Shown in pieces: positions 32,818 to 44,818 of a DNA stretch of 64,000 nt; within the stretch, counting starts at the first letter, position 1, and every line of letters begins with the position of its first letter. The notes below the pieces were generated by a model. The model made no database searches and was not told the origin of the DNA. It saw only the letters and a list, made by a program, of their open reading frames with translations. Origin of the DNA: Thalassia testudinum (Eukaryota; Streptophyta; Magnoliopsida; Alismatales; Hydrocharitaceae). The stretch is taken from positions 12,592,501-12,656,500 of the forward strand of contig JAZHRO010000024.1 in NCBI GenBank assembly GCA_037157565.1, written 5' to 3'. A program made the position numbers and the translations under genes.

Positions 32818-34611
32818 ATGAATCCTTCCACATATTTCACGCATTCCCGCTCTTTCCCTCCTGTTGTAAATTATCCTCAACATGACAATTATCCCAACTC
32901 GTATTGTAATCGACCATCAGTTAGTTGGGATAATTCGGATTGGGGATACAATTCCGGACCCCCGTGTTTAGGGTCTAACCCTGAACACTTTGATTCTCAA
33001 TTCTATCCTTCTCAGAGTTGCATCGATTATAGATCGTCCTCCTTTCATGAACAACCTAATGCGATCTACAATCAAGAAGGATACACTGATCCTTACCCAT
33101 CCTCTGATTTCACTGCCTTTAGGTCATCTCCATCTTTTGAACAATCTGAAATGACCTATTATCAGGATGGGTATAACGAATCTCAATTCGTTAATTCCTC
33201 TACATTGATGTCAAACCCGCCCAACCCTGAACCAACTCATTTGGTTCAGGTTAATCAGGTTCAAGATAAGGTTCTGGCTAACTTGAGGAATATCATTCAA
33301 TCTTTAGAAGTTCAGCCAATACCTTGCATTGAGAGATTGGAGCCCCTGATTGAAATGATTGATGATTTAAACAAGTCTTTGTTGGATTGGCTCCAGGATG
33401 TTAAGGATAAGAACCCGGGTGAGTTTCTACTTGGGAAATTAGCGAAATTGAGGATGAGATTCGTGGTTGCTTTGATTCAATCTTGGAATAATTCCCAGGA
33501 TGAACTCTCTTCAGGAAAGCCAATAACAGAACCCGCTCAGGCACCTGTTGGGGGGGACACGTGTTACGAAGCTGACCAGATTGAATTAAAACAACCAATT
33601 AAGGATGATTTGATTTCTTCACCTGAAATCCCTGAGCCGGGTTACGAGGAAACGTATGTCTCCTTGGAACGCAAAGTGACAAATGATTTTGGGACATACA
33701 TTGATACGGATCCTGATGGTGAAGATTCAAGTTGCGAAGTCTCACACGAGTTTTCAGATCACGATTTTTGTGAGACGATTGGGCCTGAGGAATCTGATAG
33801 ATCATTTGATAGCCCAATAACTGAGGAAACTGATCTTATTAGGGCACACGATACGGATCCAGAATCGCATTTTCTGGAGGAATTAATTCAATGCCCTGAT
33901 TATCAGTTACACCATGTTGAGCTTATTGATGATTCTAATTCTGAGATAATTAGACCCAAGTCAATTTTGATTTTGCCACATCATCTAGACTTGGAGATTT
34001 CAGACGGGGTGATGAATATACAAGAGGTCATGGAATTTGATATGCCGAATGAGGAGGATAGGAGCTGGGAAATTCTGATTTGGGAAGTCAATTTTGGAGG
34101 AAATGGAAGATTGAGTCGAAGGGTTCCTTTTAAACTGAAACCATCAAATCAGAACCCCTACGACATTTGTTTCGAGGATGTCAAACTCAAGCACACATTT
34201 AACGATTATCCTTTTGAGCTTCAATTCTCTGTAACCCGACATTTTGGCTTTGGGTTGCATCCTCACAAATCGCAGGCCCGACCCCGCTTGCATTCTGATT
34301 TTAGGTTTTGGGTAATTTTTATCCAGAACCTAAGATATTCTCGATTATGGGGTGTGGGTCTGCACCACAATCTGGTCCACATCTGTGGACCTCTGCTGAC
34401 AGGTCAGAGGATTCTTCTGTTTATTCTAATTCTGACCTGCACATGTGAATTCTTCATTTCTTTTCTTTGTATAGTGTGCCTAGCTGAAGGCACTAAACTC
34501 AGCACATATACAGTTCTTTTTCATTTTCATCTCGGAGCGGACCCGATATCCACGCAATTCAGGTGCTTTCTACGCCTTTCCACTCTGTTTTATGTCTTTT
34601 TAATACAATGA
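32818..34611 (+). CDS. Unknown 597-aa protein of the array family (unit 1)
   Basis: The first in-frame ATG (MNPSTYFTHS) is chosen; a bacterial-style TTG at 32782 would overlap the splice acceptor. Residues 1-130 are rich in Ser, Tyr, Pro, Asn and Gln and look disordered. Residues about 147-226 are predominantly helical (DKVLANLRNIIQSLEV, LLDWLQDVKDKNPGEFLLG) and are the best conserved part in copy E. Residues about 250-400 are very acidic. Residues 531-555 are strongly hydrophobic (RILLFILILTCTCEFFISFL), a possible membrane segment. I recognise no zinc knuckle, capsid, DSG/DLG protease, RT, RNase H or integrase motif. The last part overlaps 3' sequence that is untranslated in A, so the natural C-terminus is uncertain. 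Function is unknown; it occupies the position of gag. Confidence 0.7.
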   Translation: MNPSTYFTHSRSFPPVVNYPQHDNYPNSYCNRPSVSWDNSDWGYNSGPPCLGSNPEHFDSQFYPSQSCIDYRSSSFHEQPNAIYNQEGYTDPYPSSDFTAFRSSPSFEQSEMTYYQDGYNESQFVNSSTLMSNPPNPEPTHLVQVNQVQDKVLANLRNIIQSLEVQPIPCIERLEPLIEMIDDLNKSLLDWLQDVKDKNPGEFLLGKLAKLRMRFVVALIQSWNNSQDELSSGKPITEPAQAPVGGDTCYEADQIELKQPIKDDLISSPEIPEPGYEETYVSLERKVTNDFGTYIDTDPDGEDSSCEVSHEFSDHDFCETIGPEESDRSFDSPITEETDLIRAHDTDPESHFLEELIQCPDYQLHHVELIDDSNSEIIRPKSILILPHHLDLEISDGVMNIQEVMEFDMPNEEDRSWEILIWEVNFGGNGRLSRRVPFKLKPSNQNPYDICFEDVKLKHTFNDYPFELQFSVTRHFGFGLHPHKSQARPRLHSDFRFWVIFIQNLRYSRLWGVGLHHNLVHICGPLLTGQRILLFILILTCTCEFFISFLCIVCLAEGTKLSTYTVLFHFHLGADPISTQFRCFLRLSTLFYVFLIQ

Positions 34612-35857
34612 GGACATTGCATTAGATAGGCATGGGGGGATGGATATTTATCTTTGAATTCATTCGTCAGCTCCGTAGATTTGTTTTATTTTATATAAAA
34701 AATAAAAATAAAAAAAAATCAAAATTAGGAAAGAGAATTTGGGTTTAAGAAAATTTTCGATCTTAAGAAATACTATATTATGTTCTGAACACAAAGACCC
34801 TTCAGGTCTTTGGACTTAATCAGCCTATGTATCCACTAAAATGTGGATTTGTTTTTCGAGTTCTCGCCAACCTGAATTTTATTATAATTGGAATAAATAA
34901 GTTTGGGTGATAAGTACACGACTTGTCAACCCGCCCTCTGATTTAAGGGAATTTTGAGTTTTAAGCATCTACACACTTTCTTTGCACTGACTCGTTGTTT
35001 GGCGATTTTAACGGAAATTGGGTAGCTAATGAACCTTCTAGGGTGATATGGCTGGCAAGTTATCGTGGGTAACAGCCCATAGGTAGGTTGTCCAGAGCCC
35101 AGTCACTGGACCTTTCTCTTTTTGCTGCCTTTAGGTAAATCTTAGACCAGGGAAGCCACCTACTTAAAAAAAAAAAAATCAAAAAGGAGAAAAGAACAAA
35201 AAGAAATAAGCCACACTTCGCCGCACGAGTATGGCTGGCAAGTTGTCGGTGGTAACAGCTCATCGACCGGTTGTCCAGAACCCAGCTCAGAAAATGCACT
35301 AAAAATTCCCAAAACACTTAGGAAGAAGCGGAGAAGTAGAATAAACCGGGGAGATATACACTGGATTCACCCTTGTGTTGACCCCGTTAAAAAATAAAAG
35401 TAGGGAGAAAGCTACCGGTTGTAAAGATACACTTTTAGGCAGAATTCTTTTTGAGGTCACCTAGAGGCGTAGAAATCCGAAGTCCGTTTTAATTGCCGGT
35501 CAACGAGTCTATCACAATCACAATAAGATGCTTAAAACTTAGGGTTCTCATCAAATCTTGGGTGAGTTGAATGGCCGTAGAAAGCCACTCTTAAACCCTA
35601 AAATTTGAAAATCCAAAAAAAAAAAAAAAAAAAAGAGTAAAAACAGAAAAAGAAATTTTTCTTTGAATAAGGTGAGGCTTGAGGCGGTCTGCATTTTGGC
35701 TGATACCCGGGCACTGTGCTGTCTTTGAAAGTTCAGTTCTTAAGTAGACAATTTCTTAATGATTGAAAATAACTCAGGTCCAAATAATCTAACCTAATTC
35801 TTTTATAAATAGCATATAGTTTTTGCTAGGGAGTAGCAAAAGATAGGCATGGGGGTA
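34605..35857 (+). other. 3' region with two polypurine-like tracts and conserved hairpins (array unit 1)
   Basis: The first tract, 34605-34639, holds ATGAGGACATTGCATT and GGCATGGGGGG; the ORF stop codon lies inside it. A motif beginning ATGGCTGGCAAGTT and ending in CCAGA.CCCAG occurs twice, at 35048-35104 and 35231-35285. An A run near 35615 varies in length between units. The hairpin TTTTGCTA (35821-35828)/TAGCAAAA (35834-35841) leads into the PPT AAAAGATAGGCATGGGGG (35838-35855), two bases before the LTR. Other units: 40605-41859, 46606-47861, 52609-53864. Confidence 0.75.
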
Positions 35858-37621
35858 TCATGTAAACACATTTACACTACTTAAAATGTCTATTTATGCA
35901 TGTTCTTAAGCATAGGATTGCATTTCATGATATAAATATTGCATTACATGCATCATCTTGCATTTAGAGTAGTTTGAATAAAATGGAGGTTAATTGTCTC
36001 TTTTTATGTGCTTGGATAGGGCAAATATTTTATCGGGGCCTCGGATCAAAGATCCAACCGTATGGATATGATCAGGGCGACGATTGGAGTTCAACGACTC
36101 CAAGATCGCCCTAATCAGGCATCCGTAGCATCAGATAGAGACCGGGGAACCCTAGAAGATCAAGGGCCAGGATGGTGCAAATCCGAACTTCAGATGGAAA
36201 ATCCGACCGCACGGATGAATTCGGATCGACGATCGCAGCCGAACGACACAAAAATCGAGTCAATCCGACATCCGTGGCACCATCTACAACTTCCAGAAGA
36301 TGGACGGCCAAGATGGCGCCACGTGGCGCCATCCCAGCCGCCCAATCGGCCGCAGGAGTCCTGTGAAGACCGCGCACCGTCTCCTCTCCGCCGTTGGATC
36401 TCGATCCAACGGCTGCGGTCGCTCGCGTTTAAAAACGCCCGCGCGACCATTTCGCCCGCGTAGCGCAGCGGCGACGCAGCTGCGGGCGAAGCGGAGGTCG
36501 CGGGTTCGAGCCGCGGTGAGGGGGTCGAAGGCGCGGGCGAGCGGGCGCGCACGAGCGTCAGATGAAGATCCAACGGCCGCGCGCGCCCGATAGCGCCGAC
36601 GCGCAATTGGACGCTCTGGTGGACGCTCGATCGCACGCGGGCGGGCGCGCTACGCAGCGGGCGCGGACGCGATCTAAGCCGTCCGATCTCGCGATCGGAC
36701 GGCTGAGACGACGCGGACGTGCGTATGCGTTACGCGCGCAGGCCAGCCGAGCGGGCGCGCGTGGGCGCGGCGGCGACGGCGACGGCGGGGCTTTAGCGAC
36801 GGTTTTATCCGTCACTAAAGACCCCTTATTTATTATTTTGAAGATGTAATGTCCATTTTGCCCCCACTCCTTGCAACTATAAAAGGAGACCCCCTCCATA
36901 CGAAATTTGCATCCCTTCCTTCTCCTCTCTACCTCTCCAAAGCTCAAGAGAAGCTTGTCCCACTCCCGGGATGCTTCTCGCGAGATAAAGTCCAAATTTT
37001 CGTCCCCCTTCGGAAGTGGATCCCGCGACGACGACGGCGTGCTGCTTCGTTCCCGTTCTTCTGCTTCGTCCTCCTTCGTCCCGCTTCGTTCTCCTTCGTC
37101 CAGGCGTCGTCCCGTCCGGCTCGTCCTCCAAGCGACCGTCGAGGAGGATTTCTCTCTCCCTATTCTTTTTACTGCTTTCTAGTATAGATTTACTGCTTTC
37201 TAGAGTAGTCTATTCGTCCTCCGAGCGATCGTCGAGGAGGACATTTCTCCCTCCATTCTTTTAATGCTTTCTAGAGTAATTGTTTTATGTTTTCTAGTTG
37301 TAACGAAAGAACTCTTTTATGATAAATTCCTTGTCTATTCTACATCTCATTTTGATTTCCATGTACAGTATTCTTTCTCTCTCTCTTACTCCCTCTCTCT
37401 CTTTTATTTGTTGTAGATATTTAGATAGTTTAAATTGAATTTCTTCGTGACAAAATAAAAAGAAACGCGAAGTTTTTAAATCAAACGTTCGCCTCCCTGT
37501 GTTCGACCCGGAATTTTGATTTCGGTATAAATTTTATTTGTTGAACACGAATCCTTCGCTTTCGAACTACAACGACGGGTTTTCCAAAACCAAACACGTT
37601 AGCGTAGATTCTCGTTCAACA
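35858..37621 (+). repeat. Array LTR 2
   Basis: Same length as LTR 1, and I see no difference from it after the first two bases. It starts TCATG instead of TGATG. As the junction between units 1 and 2 it serves as 3' LTR of one and 5' LTR of the next. Confidence 0.93.
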
Positions 37622-38817
37622 TTTTGGCGCCGTTGCCGGGGAGGCAACGCTCTTTGATTTCTCTTCGCATTTTGTAACTTACAAATCATTTACCTCACTT
37701 TTTTTTTCCTTTCTTATTGTAATTGCAGGTACTCTTTTGAGACAGGCAAAAGTGGTAGATCGGAGTAAAGTGCTGTGGAAGGTTTTGTAAGTTATCCCCC
37801 ACCTCCCACCCATTAGATTTCATTTCATCACATAATAATTCAAACATCAATCAACCTAGGTGTTCTTATAAACTCTAAGGTTAGATTGTTTGTTGTTTGA
37901 CATCCATACTCACTCCAACCCCCACATTAAAAAAGAAAAAAAAATAATAATAATAATAAAAAATCTCACAGAGGTACACAACCTCATCTGATTTTCTAAC
38001 TCAACCGGTAAACCAATCTTAGGAGCCGGTACACACATCCAAACACATAATCGAGTAGAAATCAGATTGGGTAATCATTTGTGTGCCTAATTAGGTGGTG
38101 CATCAGGCCAGTTGTTTGAGTTGTTTGGGCCGCACCACTTCAAATAAAATCAACTCATCTAGTAGCTGCCAATTAGGTTCAACTCTTAGGGATCTACCAG
38201 GCACTCCACATTCTTTTTAAACTTTAAAGGAAAATATCTTCACCTGTGCTTGCAAAATCTGGTGTGCCAATGAAACTTGATTGAAAACACTTAAAGTTGA
38301 ATCCTAAAAGCTACTAAGCAAGATTTGAACCTTAAAATTCACCACATCAAAAATAATCTTGCTTGAAAACCACTGGTTGTGCACGCACACACAAAGCAAT
38401 CAATCATTAAGGGCACAACCCATTTAAAGGGCCCATCACATTCCAAAGCACATTCAAACCTAGCCCTAAATAAAACAGAGTAGACGTTGGCCTTAAGGAT
38501 TGGACTCGCTCTTCAGAACTCAGAACGAGATTATTTTCGATTAGTCTGTTTCTACTGTTCAATCTGATGTCTAGCTAGGGGAGCAGAGTCAAACGATCGC
38601 GGCTGGGGGGTACACTAGGAACCGGAGGCGCAAGCCGAAGGAAGAACCTTCTCCCCAGTCCCTCCTTCTAACTGGTTGGATTGAACAGACAGAAGTAGAT
38701 CAAATCGTTCCTTTATCTCAAGACGGGTTTTGAGAGTCTGTAGGTCTGTAGGCTAACCCATTTAAGGACAGGTTTGATTGATTGTATTGCAGGGCACCTT
38801 TCTTCCTCCCGTGTCTC

Positions 38818-40611
38818 ATGAATCCTTCCACATATTTCACGCATTCCCGCTCTTTCCCTCCTGTTGTAAATTATCCTCAACATGACAATTATCCCAACTC
38901 GTATTGTAATCGACCATCAGTTAGTTGGGATAATTCGGATTGGGGATACAATTCCGGACCCCCGTGTTTAGGGTCTAACCCTGAACACTTTGATTCTCAA
39001 TTCTATCCTTCTCAGAGTTGCATCGATTATAGATCGTCCTCCTTTCATGAACAACCTAATGCGATCTACAATCAAGAAGGATACACTGATCCTTACCCAT
39101 CCTCTGATTTCACTGCCTTTAGGTCATCTCCATCTTTTGAACAATCTGAAATGACCTATTATCAGGATGGGTATAACGAATCTCAATTCGTTAATTCCTC
39201 TACATTGATGTCAAACCCGCCCAACCCTGAACCAACTCATTTGGTTCAGGTTAATCAGGTTCAAGATAAGGTTCTGGCTAACTTGAGGAATATCATTCAA
39301 TCTTTAGAAGTTCAGCCAATACCTTGCATTGAGAGATTGGAGCCCCTGATTGAAATGATTGATGATTTAAACAAGTCTTTGTTGGATTGGCTCCAGGATG
39401 TTAAGGATAAGAACCCGGGTGAGTTTCTACTTGGGAAATTAGCGAAATTGAGGATGAGATTCGTGGTTGCTTTGATTCAATCTTGGAATAATTCCCAGGA
39501 TGAACTCTCTTCAGGAAAGCCAATAACAGAACCCGCTCAGGCACCTGTTGGGGGGGACACGTGTTACGAAGCTGACCAGATTGAATTAAAACAACCAATT
39601 AAGGATGATTTGATTTCTTCACCTGAAATCCCTGAGCCGGGTTACGAGGAAACGTATGTCTCCTTGGAACGCAAAGTGACAAATGATTTTGGGACATACA
39701 TTGATACGGATCCTGATGGTGAAGATTCAAGTTGCGAAGTCTCACACGAGTTTTCAGATCACGATTTTTGTGAGACGATTGGGCCTGAGGAATCTGATAG
39801 ATCATTTGATAGCCCAATAACTGAGGAAACTGATCTTATTAGGGCACACGATACGGATCCAGAATCGCATTTTCTGGAGGAATTAATTCAATGCCCTGAT
39901 TATCAGTTACACCATGTTGAGCTTATTGATGATTCTAATTCTGAGATAATTAGACCCAAGTCAATTTTGATTTTGCCACATCATCTAGACTTGGAGATTT
40001 CAGACGGGGTGATGAATATACAAGAGGTCATGGAATTTGATATGCCGAATGAGGAGGATAGGAGCTGGGAAATTCTGATTTGGGAAGTCAATTTTGGAGG
40101 AAATGGAAGATTGAGTCGAAGGGTTCCTTTTAAACTGAAACCATCAAATCAGAACCCCTACGACATTTGTTTCGAGGATGTCAAACTCAAGCACACATTT
40201 AACGATTATCCTTTTGAGCTTCAATTCTCTGTAACCCGACATTTTGGCTTTGGGTTGCATCCTCACAAATCGCAGGCCCGACCCCGCTTGCATTCTGATT
40301 TTAGGTTTTGGGTAATTTTTATCCAGAACCTAAGATATTCTCGATTATGGGGTGTGGGTCTGCACCACAATCTGGTCCACATCTGTGGACCTCTGCTGAC
40401 AGGTCAGAGGATTCTTCTGTTTATTCTAATTCTGACCTGCACATGTGAATTCTTCATTTCTTTTCTTTGTATAGTGTGCCTAGCTGAAGGCACTAAACTC
40501 AGCACATATACAGTTCTTTTTCATTTTCATCTCGGAGCGGACCCGATATCCACGCAATTCAGGTGCTTTCTACGCCTTTCCACTCTGTTTTATGTCTTTT
40601 TAATACAATGA
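38818..40611 (+). CDS. Unknown 597-aa protein (unit 2)
   Basis: The translation is identical to the unit 1 ORF. Unit 2 differs upstream by a C-to-T at 37753 (AAAGTGGTAG) and by AAT-tract length, both outside the ORF. Its downstream A run near 41615 is longer and is followed by GTGT where the others have GAGT. Confidence 0.7.
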   Translation: MNPSTYFTHSRSFPPVVNYPQHDNYPNSYCNRPSVSWDNSDWGYNSGPPCLGSNPEHFDSQFYPSQSCIDYRSSSFHEQPNAIYNQEGYTDPYPSSDFTAFRSSPSFEQSEMTYYQDGYNESQFVNSSTLMSNPPNPEPTHLVQVNQVQDKVLANLRNIIQSLEVQPIPCIERLEPLIEMIDDLNKSLLDWLQDVKDKNPGEFLLGKLAKLRMRFVVALIQSWNNSQDELSSGKPITEPAQAPVGGDTCYEADQIELKQPIKDDLISSPEIPEPGYEETYVSLERKVTNDFGTYIDTDPDGEDSSCEVSHEFSDHDFCETIGPEESDRSFDSPITEETDLIRAHDTDPESHFLEELIQCPDYQLHHVELIDDSNSEIIRPKSILILPHHLDLEISDGVMNIQEVMEFDMPNEEDRSWEILIWEVNFGGNGRLSRRVPFKLKPSNQNPYDICFEDVKLKHTFNDYPFELQFSVTRHFGFGLHPHKSQARPRLHSDFRFWVIFIQNLRYSRLWGVGLHHNLVHICGPLLTGQRILLFILILTCTCEFFISFLCIVCLAEGTKLSTYTVLFHFHLGADPISTQFRCFLRLSTLFYVFLIQ

Positions 40612-41859
40612 GGACATTGCATTAGATAGGCATGGGGGGATGGATATTTATCTTTGAATTCATTCGTCAGCTCCGTAGATTTGTTTTATTTTATATAAAA
40701 AATAAAAATAAAAAAAAATCAAAATTAGGAAAGAGAATTTGGGTTTAAGAAAATTTTCGATCTTAAGAAATACTATATTATGTTCTGAACACAAAGACCC
40801 TTCAGGTCTTTGGACTTAATCAGCCTATGTATCCACTAAAATGTGGATTTGTTTTTCGAGTTCTCGCCAACCTGAATTTTATTATAATTGGAATAAATAA
40901 GTTTGGGTGATAAGTACACGACTTGTCAACCCGCCCTCTGATTTAAGGGAATTTTGAGTTTTAAGCATCTACACACTTTCTTTGCACTGACTCGTTGTTT
41001 GGCGATTTTAACGGAAATTGGGTAGCTAATGAACCTTCTAGGGTGATATGGCTGGCAAGTTATCGTGGGTAACAGCCCATAGGTAGGTTGTCCAGAGCCC
41101 AGTCACTGGACCTTTCTCTTTTTGCTGCCTTTAGGTAAATCTTAGACCAGGGAAGCCACCTACTTAAAAAAAAAAAAATCAAAAAGGAGAAAAGAACAAA
41201 AAGAAATAAGCCACACTTCGCCGCACGAGTATGGCTGGCAAGTTGTCGGTGGTAACAGCTCATCGACCGGTTGTCCAGAACCCAGCTCAGAAAATGCACT
41301 AAAAATTCCCAAAACACTTAGGAAGAAGCGGAGAAGTAGAATAAACCGGGGAGATATACACTGGATTCACCCTTGTGTTGACCCCGTTAAAAAATAAAAG
41401 TAGGGAGAAAGCTACCGGTTGTAAAGATACACTTTTAGGCAGAATTCTTTTTGAGGTCACCTAGAGGCGTAGAAATCCGAAGTCCGTTTTAATTGCCGGT
41501 CAACGAGTCTATCACAATCACAATAAGATGCTTAAAACTTAGGGTTCTCATCAAATCTTGGGTGAGTTGAATGGCCGTAGAAAGCCACTCTTAAACCCTA
41601 AAATTTGAAAATCCAAAAAAAAAAAAAAAAAAAAAAGTGTAAAAACAGAAAAAGAAATTTTTCTTTGAATAAGGCGAGGCTTGAGGCGGTCTGCATTTTG
41701 GCTGATACCCGGGCACTGTGCTGTCTTTGAAAGTTCAGTTCTTAAGTAGACAATTTCTTAATGATTGAAAATAACTCAGGTCCAAATAATCTAACCTAAT
41801 TCTTTTATAAATAGCATATAGTTTTTGCTAGGGAGTAGCAAAAGATAGGCATGGGGGTA

Positions 41860-43623
41860 TCATGTAAACACATTTACACTACTTAAAATGTCTATTTATG
41901 CATGTTCTTAAGCATAGGATTGCATTTCATGATATAAATATTGCATTACATGCATCATCTTGCATTTAGAGTAGTTTGAATAAAATGGAGGTTAATTGTC
42001 TCTTTTTATGTGCTTGGATAGGGCAAATATTTTATCGGGGCCTCGGATCAAAGATCCAACCGTATGGATATGATCAGGGCGACGATTGGAGTTCAACAAC
42101 TCCAAGATCGCCCTAATCAGGCATCCGTAGCATCAGATAGAGACCGGGGAACCCTAGAAGATCAAGGGCCAGGATGGTGCAAATCCGAACTTCAGATGGA
42201 AAATCCGACCGCACGGATGAATTCGGATCGACGATCGCAGCCGAACGACACAAAAATCGAGTCAATCCGACATCCGTGGCACCATCTACAACTTCCAGAA
42301 GATGGACGGCCAAGATGGCGCCACGTGGCGCCATCCCAGCCGCCCAATCGGCCGCAGGAGTCCTGTGAAGACCGCGCACCGTCTCCTCTCCGCCGTTGGA
42401 TCTCGATCCAACGGCTGCGGTCGCTCGCGTTTAAAAACGCCCGCGCGACCATTTCGCCCGCGTAGCGCAGCGGCGACGCAGCTGCGGGCGAAGCGGAGGT
42501 CGCGGGTTCGAGCCGCGGTGAGGGGGTCGAAGGCGCGGGCGAGCGGGCGCGCACGAGCGTCAGATGAAGATCCAACGGCCGCGCGCGCCCGATAGCGCCG
42601 ACGCGCAATTGGACGCTCTGGTGGACGCTCGATCGCACGCGGGCGGGCGCGCTACGCAGCGGGCGCGGACGCGATCTAAGCCGTCCGATCTCGCGATCGG
42701 ACGGCTGAGACGACGCGGACGTGCGTATGCGTTACGCGCGCAGGCCAGCCGAGCGGGCGCGCGTGGGCGCGGCGGCGACGGCGACGGCGGGGCTTTAGCG
42801 ACGGTTTTATCCGTCACTAAAGACCCCTTATTTATTATTTTGAAGATGTAATGTCCATTTTGCCCCCACTCCTTGCAACTATAAAAGGAGACCCCCTCCA
42901 TACGAAATTTGCATCCCTTCCTTCTCCTCTCTACCTCTCCAAAGCTCAAGAGAAGCTTGTCCCACTCCCGGGATGCTTCTCGCGAGATAAAGTCCAAATT
43001 TTCGTCCCCCTTCGGAAGTGGATCCCGCGACGACGACGGCGTGCTGCTTCGTTCCCGTTCTTCTGCTTCGTCCTCCTTCGTCCCGCTTCGTTCTCCTTCG
43101 TCCAGGCGTCGTCCCGTCCGGCTCGTCCTCCAAGCGACCGTCGAGGAGGATTTCTCTCTCCCTATTCTTTTTACTGCTTTCTAGTATAGATTTACTGCTT
43201 TCTAGAGTAGTCTATTCGTCCTCCGAGCGATCGTCGAGGAGGACATTTCTCCCTCCATTCTTTTAATGCTTTCTAGAGTAATTGTTTTATGTTTTCTAGT
43301 TGTAACGAAAGAACTCTTTTATGATAAATTCCTTGTCTATTCTACATCTCATTTTGATTTCCATGTACAGTATTCTTTCTCTCTCTCTTACTCCCTCTCT
43401 CTCTTTTATTTGTTGTAGATATTTAGATAGTTTAAATTGAATTTCTTCGTGACAAAATAAAAAGAAACGCGAAGTTTTTAAATCAAACGTTCGCCTCCCT
43501 GTGTTCGACCCGGAATTTTGATTTCGGTATAAATTTTATTTGTTGAACACGAATCCTTCGCTTTCGAACTACAACGACGGGTTTTCCAAAACCAAACACG
43601 TTAGCGTAGATTCTCGTTCAACA
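41860..43623 (+). repeat. Array LTR 3
   Basis: It starts TCATG. It is the only LTR with a private substitution I could find: CAACAACTCC for CAACGACTCC near 42099, in the loop of the first U3 inverted repeat. Confidence 0.93.
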
Positions 43624-44818
43624 TTTTGGCGCCGTTGCCGGGGAGGCAACGCTCTTTGATTTCTCTTCGCATTTTGTAGCTTACAAATCATTTACCTCAC
43701 TTTTTTTTTCCTTTCTTATTGTAATTGCAGGTACTCTTTTGAGACAGGCAAAAGCGGTAGATCGGAGTAAAGTGCTGTGGAAGGTTTTGTAAGTTATCCC
43801 CCACCTCCCACCCATTAGATTTCATTTCATCACATAATAATTCAAACATCAATCAACCTAGGTGTTCTTATAAACTCTAAGGTTAGATTGTTTGTTGTTT
43901 GACATCCATACTCACTCCAACCCCCACATTAAAAAAGAAAAAAAAAAATAATAATAATAAAAAATCTCACAGAGGTACACAACCTCATCTGATTTTCTAA
44001 CTCAACCGGTAAACCAATCTTAGGAGCCGGTACACACATCCAAACACATAATCGAGTAGAAATCAGATTGGGTAATCATTTGTGTGCCTAATTAGGTGGT
44101 GCATCAGGCCAGTTGTTTGAGTTGTTTGGGCCGCACCACTTCAAATAAAATCAACTCATCTAGTAGCTGCCAATTAGGTTCAACTCTTAGGGATCTACCA
44201 GGCACTCCACATTCTTTTTAAACTTTAAAGGAAAATATCTTCACCTGTGCTTGCAAAATCTGGTGTGCCAATGAAACTTGATTGAAAACACTTAAAGTTG
44301 AATCCTAAAAGCTACTAAGCAAGATTTGAACCTTAAAATTCACCACATCAAAAATAATCTTGCTTGAAAACCACTGGTTGTGCACGCACACACAAAGCAA
44401 TCAATCATTAAGGGCACAACCCATTTAAAGGGCCCATCACATTCCAAAGCACATTCAAACCTAGCCCTAAATAAAACAGAGTAGACGTTGGCCTTAAGGA
44501 TTGGACTCGCTCTTCAGAACTCAGAACGAGATTATTTTCGATTAGTCTGTTTCTACTGTTCAATCTGATGTCTAGCTAGGGGAGCAGAGTCAAACGATCG
44601 CGGCTGGGGGGTACACTAGGAACCGGAGGCGCAAGCCGAAGGAAGAACCTTCTCCCCAGTCCCTCCTTCTAACTGGTTGGATTGAACAGACAGAAGTAGA
44701 TCAAATCGTTCCTTTATCTCAAGACGGGTTTTGAGAGTCTGTAGGTCTGTAGGCTAACCCATTTAAGGACAGGTTTGATTGATTGTATTGCAGGGCACCT
44801 TTCTTCCTCCCGTGTCTC

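Noticed and set aside
35585..35600. Telomere-like AAACCCTAAA motifs in several elements
   Set aside because: Single telobox-like copies, not arrays; common by chance and in promoters.
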